Assembly: GCA_937891875.1 (NCBI GenBank)
Contig: CALATR010000005.1
Location: forward strand, 1 to 17,420
Direction of reading: 5' to 3'
DNA length: 17,420 nt
From: an uncultured Pseudomonadota bacterium
Lineage (GTDB): Bacteria; Myxococcota_A; UBA796; GCA-2862545
Shown: positions 9,045 to 16,008 of the stretch, piece by piece
Position numbering within the stretch: position 1 is the stretch's first letter
Layout of the letters: every line of letters starts with the position of its first letter
Program-made: the position numbers and the translations under genes
The notes under the pieces: model-generated
Told to the model about the DNA's origin: nothing
The model's database searches: none
What the model saw: only the letters and a program-made list of their open reading frames with translations

Positions 9045-11021
9045 CTACTCGCAGTCGACCGCAACCTCCCACTCGGTGATCCCATACGCGCGGATCTCGA
9101 CGAAGAACGGGGTATCGAGCCACTTCCCGGCGTCCTCGGTACTCAGCGGAAGGCTCTGCTGGCCGGCCTGGTAGACCCAGAACGAGGTGAAGGTGTCGCC
9201 GCCGAAGGACTGCCCGGGGGCGTAGAGCCAGGCACCGAGGGACTGGTCCTCGCTGGCGCTGAAGTCGAGGCGGAAGGGGGCCGCGCCGTCCGCGGAGGTC
9301 GGGCCGGGGATGCAGAACTGACGGGTATAGTCGGTGCGTGGACCGCCGTCGTAGATCGTGGTCTCGAACAGCCCGGCGTCCCGCTCTCCGCAGGTCAGCT
9401 GGGGCACCCCCCCGCACGCGGCGTTCCAGCCCACGTGCAGGTCGTAGGCGGTGGTCGAGCTCCGCCCCTCGACGTCGGTGAGGGTGAGGTCGACGGTGGA
9501 GGTGCCAAGGGCAGGACTGTCTGCGGTGAGCACGCCGTCCGCGGACAGGGTCACGCCCGCCGGCAGGCCGGTCGCCTCCCACGAGATCGGCTCGGTGCCG
9601 CCATCGGCGAAGAGCGTGATGCTTCCGGAGTCGGGCTGCAGCACGGGCAGGTTGGCGCGGGCGAGGCGAGGGGCGTCGTCGCAGACGATCTCGAGGGTCA
9701 GGGTGTTGGTCTCGTTGAACTCCTGGTGCCCGACGTGGATGTACAGGGGCTCGTCCAGGCTCCGGTAGTCGTCCAGGCGCGGCCAGCTGGCTCCGGATGC
9801 CGCGAGCACGCCACTGTAGGTCTCGCGGTCGGCGTAGGCGCTGCCGCCGGTCCCGACGCCGGAGGTGGCCAGGTACGGCCGCGACGTTCCGGTCAGGCGG
9901 GCCTCGACCAGACCGGTGTCAGGCGGGATCGGCAGCTCGTAGATCCGGTAGGACAGCGGGGCCTCCGAGTAGACCCGGTCGCCCTCGTACATCGACTCGG
10001 CCGGCTCGAACTGCACCGTGTCGCCGCACCCGATCGGGTGGTGGGCGAAGGTGGCCAGGGAGGCCTGTTCCTCCCGGATGTTGCCGTCGGCATCCTCCGC
10101 CTTGATCGTGAACTCCCAGACGCCTTCCTCCTCCGCCATGCCGGTGATCCGCCCGTTGGACTCGTTCCAGTCCATCCAGGAAGGGAGCGGATCCTCGGTC
10201 CAGATCCGCACGCCTGCGTTGTCGCCGAAGACGTTGAAGTTGGCGGTGAGCGGCATGCCGACGAGATCGGCCGGTGGGTGCAGGTCCTGGAACACCGGAC
10301 CGGTGGTGCACTCGGCGGTGAGGGTGAACTCGGCCGGATCCGGACCCGCGAACATCAGGGTCAGGGGCTGATCGAGCGCCTGCAGGGTCTGGAGCGAGGG
10401 GTAGCTGCCGAGGTCGATGACGATGCCGTCGCTGAAGCCGCTGATCCAGTCCTGCTGGAAGTAGTGGTCCACGTCGGTGTCGCCCGGAGAGGCCTCGGCG
10501 CCCCCGATCCAGGCGTAGACGAAGCCGAAGCCGTCCGAGGTGATGCCCTCGATCTGCAGGCGGGTGGTGCCCTCGGGGGGCATGGGCACGGTGACCCAGG
10601 TCACGCCGCCGTCGACGGTGGGGTCCAGGGTGCCCCGGTCGTCGGTCGCGCCGGCGGTCACCTCGGCGACGACCTCCTCGCCGCAGAGCAGCGCCGGGCC
10701 CGACCACATGACCTCGAGGGTGTAGGCGCGCTGGTCGGTGCGTCCACGCTGGTCCTCTACGGTCAGGGTGAACGCGTAGCTGCCGGAGCGCTCGGGGGTG
10801 CCGCTGATCACGCCGGCGGGGTTGAGCACGAGCCCCTCGGGGAGTTCCCCCTCGGCCAGGGACCAGGTGAGGGTGCCCTTGCCGCGCTCGGCGCCGAGGC
10901 GGACCAGGAACACCTCGCTGACGGTGGCGTCGGGCAGACCCTGGGGCACGATCTCGGGGGTGCGACTGCACGCGGCGAGCAGGAGCAGGGAGAGGCAGAA
11001 GGTGGTGATGGGGCGGCTCAC
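9045..11021 (-). CDS. Large lipoprotein with three Ig-like (He_PIG) plus Cys-bridged modules
   Basis: 658 residues from a GTG that overlaps the upstream stop (GTGA). The signal peptide ends in the lipobox LAAC (Cys18). The rest is three tandem modules of about 205-220 residues (about 25-245, 246-452, 453-658). Each begins with an Ig-like putative-binding domain of the He_PIG type: LPEGLVLNPAGVISGTPERSG at 60-80 is its classic pattern, seen again as LPAGVTLSADGVLTADSP at 486-503 and in weaker form at 279-300. Each continues with a jelly-roll-like part opened by C-G-E/D (Cys113, Cys332, Cys544) and closed by a Cys near its end (238, 447, 657). The last strands of modules 1 and 2 are visibly alike (SLQTLQALDQPL and RLDDYRSLDEPL). 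It is probably a surface or periplasmic adhesive or scaffold protein. It is translationally coupled to the metalloprotease gene upstream. Confidence 0.85.
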   Translation of the reverse strand: MSRPITTFCLSLLLLAACSRTPEIVPQGLPDATVSEVFLVRLGAERGKGTLTWSLAEGELPEGLVLNPAGVISGTPERSGSYAFTLTVEDQRGRTDQRAYTLEVMWSGPALLCGEEVVAEVTAGATDDRGTLDPTVDGGVTWVTVPMPPEGTTRLQIEGITSDGFGFVYAWIGGAEASPGDTDVDHYFQQDWISGFSDGIVIDLGSYPSLQTLQALDQPLTLMFAGPDPAEFTLTAECTTGPVFQDLHPPADLVGMPLTANFNVFGDNAGVRIWTEDPLPSWMDWNESNGRITGMAEEEGVWEFTIKAEDADGNIREEQASLATFAHHPIGCGDTVQFEPAESMYEGDRVYSEAPLSYRIYELPIPPDTGLVEARLTGTSRPYLATSGVGTGGSAYADRETYSGVLAASGASWPRLDDYRSLDEPLYIHVGHQEFNETNTLTLEIVCDDAPRLARANLPVLQPDSGSITLFADGGTEPISWEATGLPAGVTLSADGVLTADSPALGTSTVDLTLTDVEGRSSTTAYDLHVGWNAACGGVPQLTCGERDAGLFETTIYDGGPRTDYTRQFCIPGPTSADGAAPFRLDFSASEDQSLGAWLYAPGQSFGGDTFTSFWVYQAGQQSLPLSTEDAGKWLDTPFFVEIRAYGITEWEVAVDCE

Positions 11022-12133
11022 CAGGCACCTCGCGGCACGAGGGCGGGGCCAGAAGTCTCGGGTGGACCCCAGTCTTCGGCGATGTCGAACGTGATGCTGC
11101 TGCGCCCGCCGGTCATCGTCGACCAGGCCTGGGCCCAGCCGGAGCGGTGGTCGGCGAAGGTCTGCAGGTGCTCCTCCTCCAGGGTCTCCCCGGGGGCGAG
11201 CACCAGCACCGGCAGGATGTTGAACGAGGTCGGCGCCTCGCCCACCACCGGCCGGCGCGCTCCGTTGGCGGCGATGATGTCGTCGATGTCGACGTCGACC
11301 CGGGTGCCCGCCACCGTGACCGGCTGCACGTCGTCGTAGTAGTCCTTGTAGAGGTGCTCGGGCCCGGAGACGGCGGTGCGGTCGCTGGACTGCGGGTCGT
11401 CGATGTAGAAGAAGGGCTCGACCTCATCGGGGCCGGCGAGGCCCATCAGGTAGAGGTCGAGGGTGGAGAAGCGGGGCTCGACCTCGAGGTCGGTGGTGAA
11501 GGTGCCGTCGCCGTTGTCGACCCAGGCGTTGCCCTCGATGGGGGAGTTGGGGGTCTGGGTCCAGTACGACCAGTGCGCGGTCTGGCGGCCCAGCAGATCG
11601 GTGCGGTGCTCCGGGTCGGGGAGCTTGGCGAAGGCGAGCCAGTAGTGGGAGAGCTCGTGGCAGAGCACCCAGTCCCGTACCTTCAGATCGAAGGTCCAGT
11701 AGTCGAGGTGGTTGAGCCACAGCACCGAGCGGGTGTCGACCGAGAGCGCGGTCTGGGGCACCCGGCCGACCCCGCGCAGCTCGGCGTTGTTGTAGGCGCG
11801 GTGGAAGGCGCCGGCGGTGAAGGTGTAGGGCAGCTCGGTCGTGTGGGTGACGGCGACGAAGTCGTAGGTGCCTTCGCGAGACTCCAGCACGGCCAGCACG
11901 GTGTCATCGAGGACTCCCTGGTCGTAGCCCAGGGCGATGGCCTTCGCGGACGGGCGGACGACGACCACGCCGTCGATGTCGAAGATCGTGAACTCGTCCA
12001 GCGCGCCGGGCGGGGGCGGCAGGAGGGGGTCCGAGATGTACTCGTCTTCGAAGGTGTCGGGATGGAAGCGCGGAATCGGGGGCTCGTCCGCGCCGGACAG
12101 GCTCGACGTGAGCAGCAGGAGGAGCACGAGCAT
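11018..12133 (-). CDS. Secreted HExxH metalloprotease-like protein
   Basis: 371 residues with a short hydrophobic N-terminus (residues 1-14, likely a signal peptide). The zinc-binding motif HELSH is at 159-163, in the helix VLCHELSHYWLAF. Further ligand candidates are His187 (in AHWSYW) and Glu200 (in SPIEGNAW). The stretch after it (WVDNGDGTFTTDLE, then FSTLDLYLMGLAGPDEVEPFF at about 222-242) resembles secreted myxobacterial proteins of the pattern HExxH - HW - SPxEGN - DLYLMGL, known to me as hypothetical metallopeptidases. This is a recollection, not a search. The ATG start overlaps the stop of the small lipoprotein gene by 1 nt (TGATG), and the stop overlaps the Ig-like lipoprotein start by 4 nt. 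Tight coupling suggests the three products are made together and may act on the cell surface. Substrate unknown. Confidence 0.78.
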   Translation of the reverse strand: MLVLLLLLTSSLSGADEPPIPRFHPDTFEDEYISDPLLPPPPGALDEFTIFDIDGVVVVRPSAKAIALGYDQGVLDDTVLAVLESREGTYDFVAVTHTTELPYTFTAGAFHRAYNNAELRGVGRVPQTALSVDTRSVLWLNHLDYWTFDLKVRDWVLCHELSHYWLAFAKLPDPEHRTDLLGRQTAHWSYWTQTPNSPIEGNAWVDNGDGTFTTDLEVEPRFSTLDLYLMGLAGPDEVEPFFYIDDPQSSDRTAVSGPEHLYKDYYDDVQPVTVAGTRVDVDIDDIIAANGARRPVVGEAPTSFNILPVLVLAPGETLEEEHLQTFADHRSGWAQAWSTMTGGRSSITFDIAEDWGPPETSGPALVPRGAW

Positions 12134-12609
12134 CAGCGCACCTCCGCGAGCTGCACATTGCTGAAGCTGCCACTGACCCGCTCGCCGGGGGCCAGGCCGG
12201 CCCGCGTGAGCTCGATGGTGCCCCCGAGCAGGAAGCGCTCGCTGCCGTCCCGGTCACGGAGCTGACCGATCGCCGCGGTGCCGTCGACCGGAATGGACCC
12301 GGCCACCCAGGCGTCCTGCGACACGTCGAGCTCGATCACGCGCCAGCCGTCCGCGGTTCGGTCCATGAGCTCCAGCTGGACCACCGGCCAGGTGCCCTCG
12401 ACCTCGTGCACGGCGACCCGCACGAGCTGCTGGACCTCCTCACCCGCGATGGTGCCGGACGCGCTGCCGGGCACCCGGTCCCCGATCAGGGCCTCGAAGG
12501 TGCCATCCACCGCGTCAGGCAGCGCGTTCGCCTCGTCCCAGGGCGCGTCGAACTTCGATCCTCCGCAGCCGCCGATGACCAGCGACGACAGGATCAGGAT
12601 GCGTACCAA
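12133..12609 (-). CDS. Small lipoprotein, beta-rich, function unknown
   Basis: 158 residues. The start is a TTG, supported by GGAGG 6 nt upstream and by the lipoprotein signal MVRILILSSLVIGGC, which would be lost from any later start (lipobox IGGC, Cys15). The mature part is beta-rich with alternating hydrophobic residues (VDGTFEALIG, a TWPVVQLELMD strand, GTIELTRAG, GSFSNVQL) and looks like one compact sandwich domain without Cys. I do not recognise a family. It is the first gene of a coupled trio with the metalloprotease and Ig-like lipoprotein. It starts 67 nt after the hydrolase gene ends on the same strand, so it may have its own promoter or be read through from upstream. Confidence 0.75.
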   Translation of the reverse strand: MVRILILSSLVIGGCGGSKFDAPWDEANALPDAVDGTFEALIGDRVPGSASGTIAGEEVQQLVRVAVHEVEGTWPVVQLELMDRTADGWRVIELDVSQDAWVAGSIPVDGTAAIGQLRDRDGSERFLLGGTIELTRAGLAPGERVSGSFSNVQLAEVR

Positions 12610-12676
12610 ATCAGACCTCCCCGCTCCATGGTGTCATGAAGTTCGGGCAGGTTCACGCAATCTGACAGGACGCCGC

Positions 12677-13735
12677 TCAGAGCAGGGCGAGCAGGCGCGC
12701 CTGGAACGTCTGGGGGTGCTCCAGGTGCGGGCTGTGGCCGCAGTCGGCGAGCACGACCTCGTCGACCTGTCCGCCGCCGGCCCGGTAGGCGTCGAGCACC
12801 GCGCGGGTCTGGCCGATCATCGGCTGGGCGGGGAAGACGTCCTCGCCGGGCCAGCCGGGCACCGCGCCGATCTGGCCGAGGAAGCCGAAGTCGAACAGCG
12901 AGGTGTCGGACACGATCTGGTCGTCCGCGCCGCGGATCCACACCACGGGCGGCTTGGGGTCGATCGACGAGAACGCCGAGACATCGCACCACTTGCCGGA
13001 GATGGCGTTGTTGATGCCCTTGGTGCCGGGGGCGACGGTCGGCCAGTTCTCCGACGAGGTCAGGTCCCCCGGGTAGTGGTCCTCGCCGACGGAGATGGCG
13101 ACCATGCTGGCGACGTAGTCGTCCTCGAGCTCGGCGGGGAAGCTGAAGGGCGGCTTGACGTAGTAGGTGTTCATGATGGAGCGCGGCGAGGTGTCGGCGT
13201 CCGCACTCGTGTCCTTGTCGCCCAGGCGCTTCACGAAGTCGGGGTTGGCGGTGCCGCCGCCGGTGCCGGCCCAGTCGGCGAAGCATGGGGTGCCGGCGGC
13301 GTCCTTGGTGCCGCCGAAGCCATACGGGGACATGGGCGCCTCGAGCAGCAGGCTCGCGATGCCGGTGGGGTCGGTCGCCGCGACCTGCATGACGACGCCG
13401 CCGCCGACGGACCAGCCGACCAGGTGGGCGGGGCGGTCCGCGGTGCCGATGCCCAGCGCGGTCATGAACGCGCGCACGTCGTCGGCGAAGTCCTTGACGC
13501 CCCGGGTCGCGTCGATGGGGGCAGGCTCGCTGTCGCCGAAGCCGCGCAGGTCCGGAGCCAGGGCGAGCACGGTGTCGGGCAGGCTCGCCATGAGCTCGGC
13601 GTAGAAGCGGCCGCTGCTGACGTTGCCGTGCACGAAGACGACGGGCACGCCGTCGTCGGCGCCGGAGCGCAGGTAGTGGGTGTCCAGGCGGGAGGTCTGC
13701 ACGCGTTGGCTGGTCACGCCCTGGGGCAAGGACAT
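12677..13735 (-). CDS. Alpha/beta hydrolase with enlarged cap region
   Basis: 352 residues, no signal peptide, so probably cytoplasmic. The oxyanion-hole motif VFVHGNVSSG is at 33-42, the nucleophile elbow GWSVGG places Ser109, the acid is Asp271 or Asp272 in RGADDQIV, and the His is His334 in DCGHSPHLEHP. Between about 135 and 260 lies a large insertion (cap/lid), making the protein longer than the common 270-300 residues. The Ser nucleophile rules out a haloalkane-dehalogenase/OleB type enzyme. The ATG has GGAG 6 nt upstream. It lies 29 nt downstream of the KAS III homologue, so the two are likely one transcript and may act on the same acyl compound (thioester, ester or lactone). Fold and triad are firm, substrate unknown. 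Confidence 0.88.
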   Translation of the reverse strand: MSLPQGVTSQRVQTSRLDTHYLRSGADDGVPVVFVHGNVSSGRFYAELMASLPDTVLALAPDLRGFGDSEPAPIDATRGVKDFADDVRAFMTALGIGTADRPAHLVGWSVGGGVVMQVAATDPTGIASLLLEAPMSPYGFGGTKDAAGTPCFADWAGTGGGTANPDFVKRLGDKDTSADADTSPRSIMNTYYVKPPFSFPAELEDDYVASMVAISVGEDHYPGDLTSSENWPTVAPGTKGINNAISGKWCDVSAFSSIDPKPPVVWIRGADDQIVSDTSLFDFGFLGQIGAVPGWPGEDVFPAQPMIGQTRAVLDAYRAGGGQVDEVVLADCGHSPHLEHPQTFQARLLALL

Positions 13736-13764
13736 CTTGGGCTCCGGATTGTCGAGGTGGAACG

Positions 13765-14754
13765 TCAGAGAATGAACATCGCCGTGGCGAAGGAGAGGCC
13801 GCCGCCGGACGCGACGAAGCAGACGCGCTCGCCCTTCTTCGCGCCGCCGGAGCGCATGAGGTCGTCGAAGGCCATGGGAATGCAGGCGCTGCCGGTGTAG
13901 GCGACCCGGTCCATGATCGTGTGGCCGCGCTCGCGGGGCACGCCCAGGTTGTCGAGCGTCTCCCAGATGCTGTGGATGTTCAGCTGGGTGAAGACGTAGT
14001 GGTCGACATCATCGGGCGTGAGCGACAGGTCCGCACACAGCTCCTGCACCATGCGGGTCCAGGTGAGCGGGTTGATCTCCTTGGGGAACTTCTTGGCGAA
14101 GACCAGCTGGTGGCCGTGCTCCTCGAGGACCTGGGGCGTCACCGGGCGCCGGGTGCCGCCGCCGTAGATGCCCATCCAGTCGTAGTACTGGCCTTCCGTG
14201 TGCAGGCGTGCGCCCTCGAAGCCACCGTCCGAGCCGTCGGTCGCGCCCAGCAGGACCGCGCCGGCGCCGTCGGCGAAGAGCGTCACCGTCTTCTTGTCCG
14301 CGCGGTTGAGGTGGCGGGACATGGTGTAGCCGCCGAGCACGAGGACCTTCTTGTAGCGGGGATCGGCGGCGATGTACTTGGCCGCCATGTCCAGGCCGAT
14401 GACGAACGCCGAGCACGCGGCGTTCACGTCGAAGGTGCCGGCCCCGGTCGCGCCGAGCTTGTGCTGCACCACCGACGCCGTCGACGGCGAGAGGTAGTCC
14501 GGCGTGTCGGTGGCCAGGATGATGAGGTCGAGCTCCTCGGTCGCCACCTCGGCCGACGCCAGGGCGCGCCGCGCGGCCTCGAGGCACAGGTCGCTGGTCG
14601 CCTGATCGTCGGACGCCCAGTAGCGCTGGCGGATGGTGAGGTTCTCGACCAGCCAGTCGCCGACGCCGTCACCGAACTGCTCATCGAAGACGGAGTTCGG
14701 AATCAGGTTCTCGGGGTGATAGCTGCCGGTGGACAGGATGGCTGCGCGGGGCAA
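13765..14754 (-). CDS. Beta-ketoacyl-ACP synthase III (FabH) homologue lacking the His/Asn pair
   Basis: Thiolase-superfamily KAS III protein, 329 residues from the chosen TTG. That start has GGAG 6 nt upstream and gives MPRAAILSTGSYHPEN, where FabH proteins normally begin; a GTG nine codons upstream (14781) is the alternative. The nucleophile is Cys114 in NAACSAF, matching FabH Cys112. The C-terminal GGGLSF loop is present. Aligned without gaps to E. coli FabH from the HQANLRI motif to the GNTSAAS motif, this protein has Thr256 for His244 and Tyr286 for Asn274 (TQLNIHSI and YTGSACIP). It therefore lacks the residues that drive decarboxylation, although His261 is five residues on. It may do acyl transfer or a non-decarboxylative condensation. 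It is cotranscribed with the alpha/beta hydrolase and divergent to a lipase gene. Confidence 0.87.
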   Translation of the reverse strand: MPRAAILSTGSYHPENLIPNSVFDEQFGDGVGDWLVENLTIRQRYWASDDQATSDLCLEAARRALASAEVATEELDLIILATDTPDYLSPSTASVVQHKLGATGAGTFDVNAACSAFVIGLDMAAKYIAADPRYKKVLVLGGYTMSRHLNRADKKTVTLFADGAGAVLLGATDGSDGGFEGARLHTEGQYYDWMGIYGGGTRRPVTPQVLEEHGHQLVFAKKFPKEINPLTWTRMVQELCADLSLTPDDVDHYVFTQLNIHSIWETLDNLGVPRERGHTIMDRVAYTGSACIPMAFDDLMRSGGAKKGERVCFVASGGGLSFATAMFIL

Positions 14755-14907
14755 GGGCGGCTCCCGAAGCACGACCGTCACCGATCGTGCAAAAAGAGGT
14801 GACTACTGATTCACCTTTTGGTAGAACATGAATCACCTGTCAAGTCGGGGCCGGGCCTCCGCGTCGGAAGTCGCGTCCCCTCGACCCAACCGAGTGAGGA
14901 GGCAACC
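14755..14907. other. Divergent control region between KAS III and lipase genes
   Basis: About 150 bp between two divergent starts. The middle (14791-14843) is much more AT-rich than anything nearby and holds nested inverted repeats, listed separately. From 14844 to 14890 it is again GC-rich and looks like the lipase leader, ending in GAGGAGG 5 nt before the ATG at 14908. Confidence 0.6.
14797..14843. promoter_or_regulatory. Candidate operator/promoter with three AGGTGA half-sites
   Basis: AGGTGA (14797-14802) and TCACCT (14811-14816) form an inverted repeat with an 8-bp spacer. A second TCACCT lies at 14833-14838, exactly 22 bp (two helical turns) from the first. In addition TGATTCA (14807-14813) and TGAATCA (14829-14835) are perfect inverted copies 15 bp apart. 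On the minus strand a perfect TTGACA (14843-14838) overlaps the last half-site, a possible -35 for the KAS III gene, though no good -10 stands 16-18 bp on. Overlap of -35 and repeats would fit repression by a dimeric regulator. No regulator gene is in the window. Confidence 0.5.
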
Positions 14908-16008
14908 ATGAGCCGGATTTGGACGATCGCCCTGGCCGGGGCATTGGCGTTGAGCGCGTGTGTCGAGACGGGGCCCAGCGACGAGACCGACCCGACGGAC
15001 AGCACCGATGACACCGACGTGAACTACCCCGTGGTCGAGGACGCGATCGACTACCGGGACCTGTCGAACCACCCGGGCTGCAGCACCGCGGGCCTGACCT
15101 ACACGCCGGTCTCGCTCCAAGGCTACAACTGCGCCGCCAAGGAGTACGTCGGCACCGAGGACACCTCCAAGCCGATCGTGATCCTCATCCACGGCAACTC
15201 GGACACGCCGTCGAGCTGGGAGGCGTACGACTCGGGCGGGGCGTGCCCGGCCGGTGCGACCGAGGGTGACGACATGCTCGCCGAGGAGCTGGTCGCCGCG
15301 GGCTACCGCGTGATCGCCGTCGACATGCGTTTCGACCTGGTCGACGACCCGGCGGGCAACAACGAGACCGAGAACGCCGCCAAGAACATGGACCACGGCT
15401 GGGGCACCCCCATCGCCCAGTCGGCGATCAAGGCCGTGCTCGACGAGTACCCGGACCGCGACGTCTCCATCATCGGCTTCAGCTTCGGCGTGACCGTGGC
15501 GCGCGACTCCGTCCGTCGCCTCGCGCTCAACGACGAGGTCGACATCTTCCCACGGATCAAGGACATGATCCTGCTCGCGGGCGCCAACCACGGCGTGTCC
15601 AGCGGCCCGCTCTGCGGCGTGAACCCGACCATGCGTGGCCAGGTCACCTGCGAGATGGGCGATCGCGCGGCCTACACCCCGACCGACTTCATGAAGCCGC
15701 TCAACGGCACGAACGGCGTCTGGGAGACCCCGTGCGGTGACGGCGAGACCGCCTGGGAGCGCCCCATCTGCGGCGGCAACGCGGTGGACTACACGACCAT
15801 CGTCATGGAGGACCTGCCCGGCGGTGAGCAGCAGGACCTGTTCGTCAGCGAGGCCAGCAGCTACCTCGAGGGCGCGGACAACCAGACCATCGGGCTCAAC
15901 GACTTCGACGAGTCCAACTACTTCTACTGCGGCCTGTTCAAGAACCACTACGGCGCCGCCCGCAGTGACGCCGCGCTGTCCATCATCCTGAACCGCCTGG
16001 CGGACTGA
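14908..16008 (+). CDS. Lipase-like alpha/beta hydrolase lipoprotein
   Basis: 366 residues. The start is the ATG with GAGGAGG 5 nt upstream; the open frame extends upstream to 14818 but without signal. The lipobox LSAC gives a lipidated Cys18, followed by an acidic Asp/Thr/Ser linker (about 20-37), so the enzyme should be tethered to a membrane on the periplasmic or outer side. Hydrolase motifs: oxyanion segment VILIHGNSDTPSSW at 91-104 and nucleophile elbow GFSFGV with Ser192. LLAGANHG at 222-229 is typical of bacterial lipases. His347 in KNHYGA is a likely catalytic His; the Asp cannot be fixed by eye. Several Cys residues (58, 75, 113, 236, 248, 276, 288, 341) point to disulfides. It is divergent to KAS III and overlaps the outer-membrane barrel gene by 1 nt. 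Substrate not known; esters or lipids likely. Confidence 0.85.
   Translation: MSRIWTIALAGALALSACVETGPSDETDPTDSTDDTDVNYPVVEDAIDYRDLSNHPGCSTAGLTYTPVSLQGYNCAAKEYVGTEDTSKPIVILIHGNSDTPSSWEAYDSGGACPAGATEGDDMLAEELVAAGYRVIAVDMRFDLVDDPAGNNETENAAKNMDHGWGTPIAQSAIKAVLDEYPDRDVSIIGFSFGVTVARDSVRRLALNDEVDIFPRIKDMILLAGANHGVSSGPLCGVNPTMRGQVTCEMGDRAAYTPTDFMKPLNGTNGVWETPCGDGETAWERPICGGNAVDYTTIVMEDLPGGEQQDLFVSEASSYLEGADNQTIGLNDFDESNYFYCGLFKNHYGAARSDAALSIILNRLAD

Noticed and set aside
12677..14754. OleA/OleB-type olefin pathway for the KAS III and hydrolase pair
   Set aside because: The hydrolase has a Ser nucleophile (GWSVGG), unlike the Asp of OleB, and no OleC or OleD homologue is present.
14838..14843. A confident sigma-70 promoter for the KAS III gene
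   Set aside because: TTGACA is perfect, but 16-18 bp downstream only CCAAAAGG is found, which is a poor -10. It is kept only as part of the candidate regulatory region.
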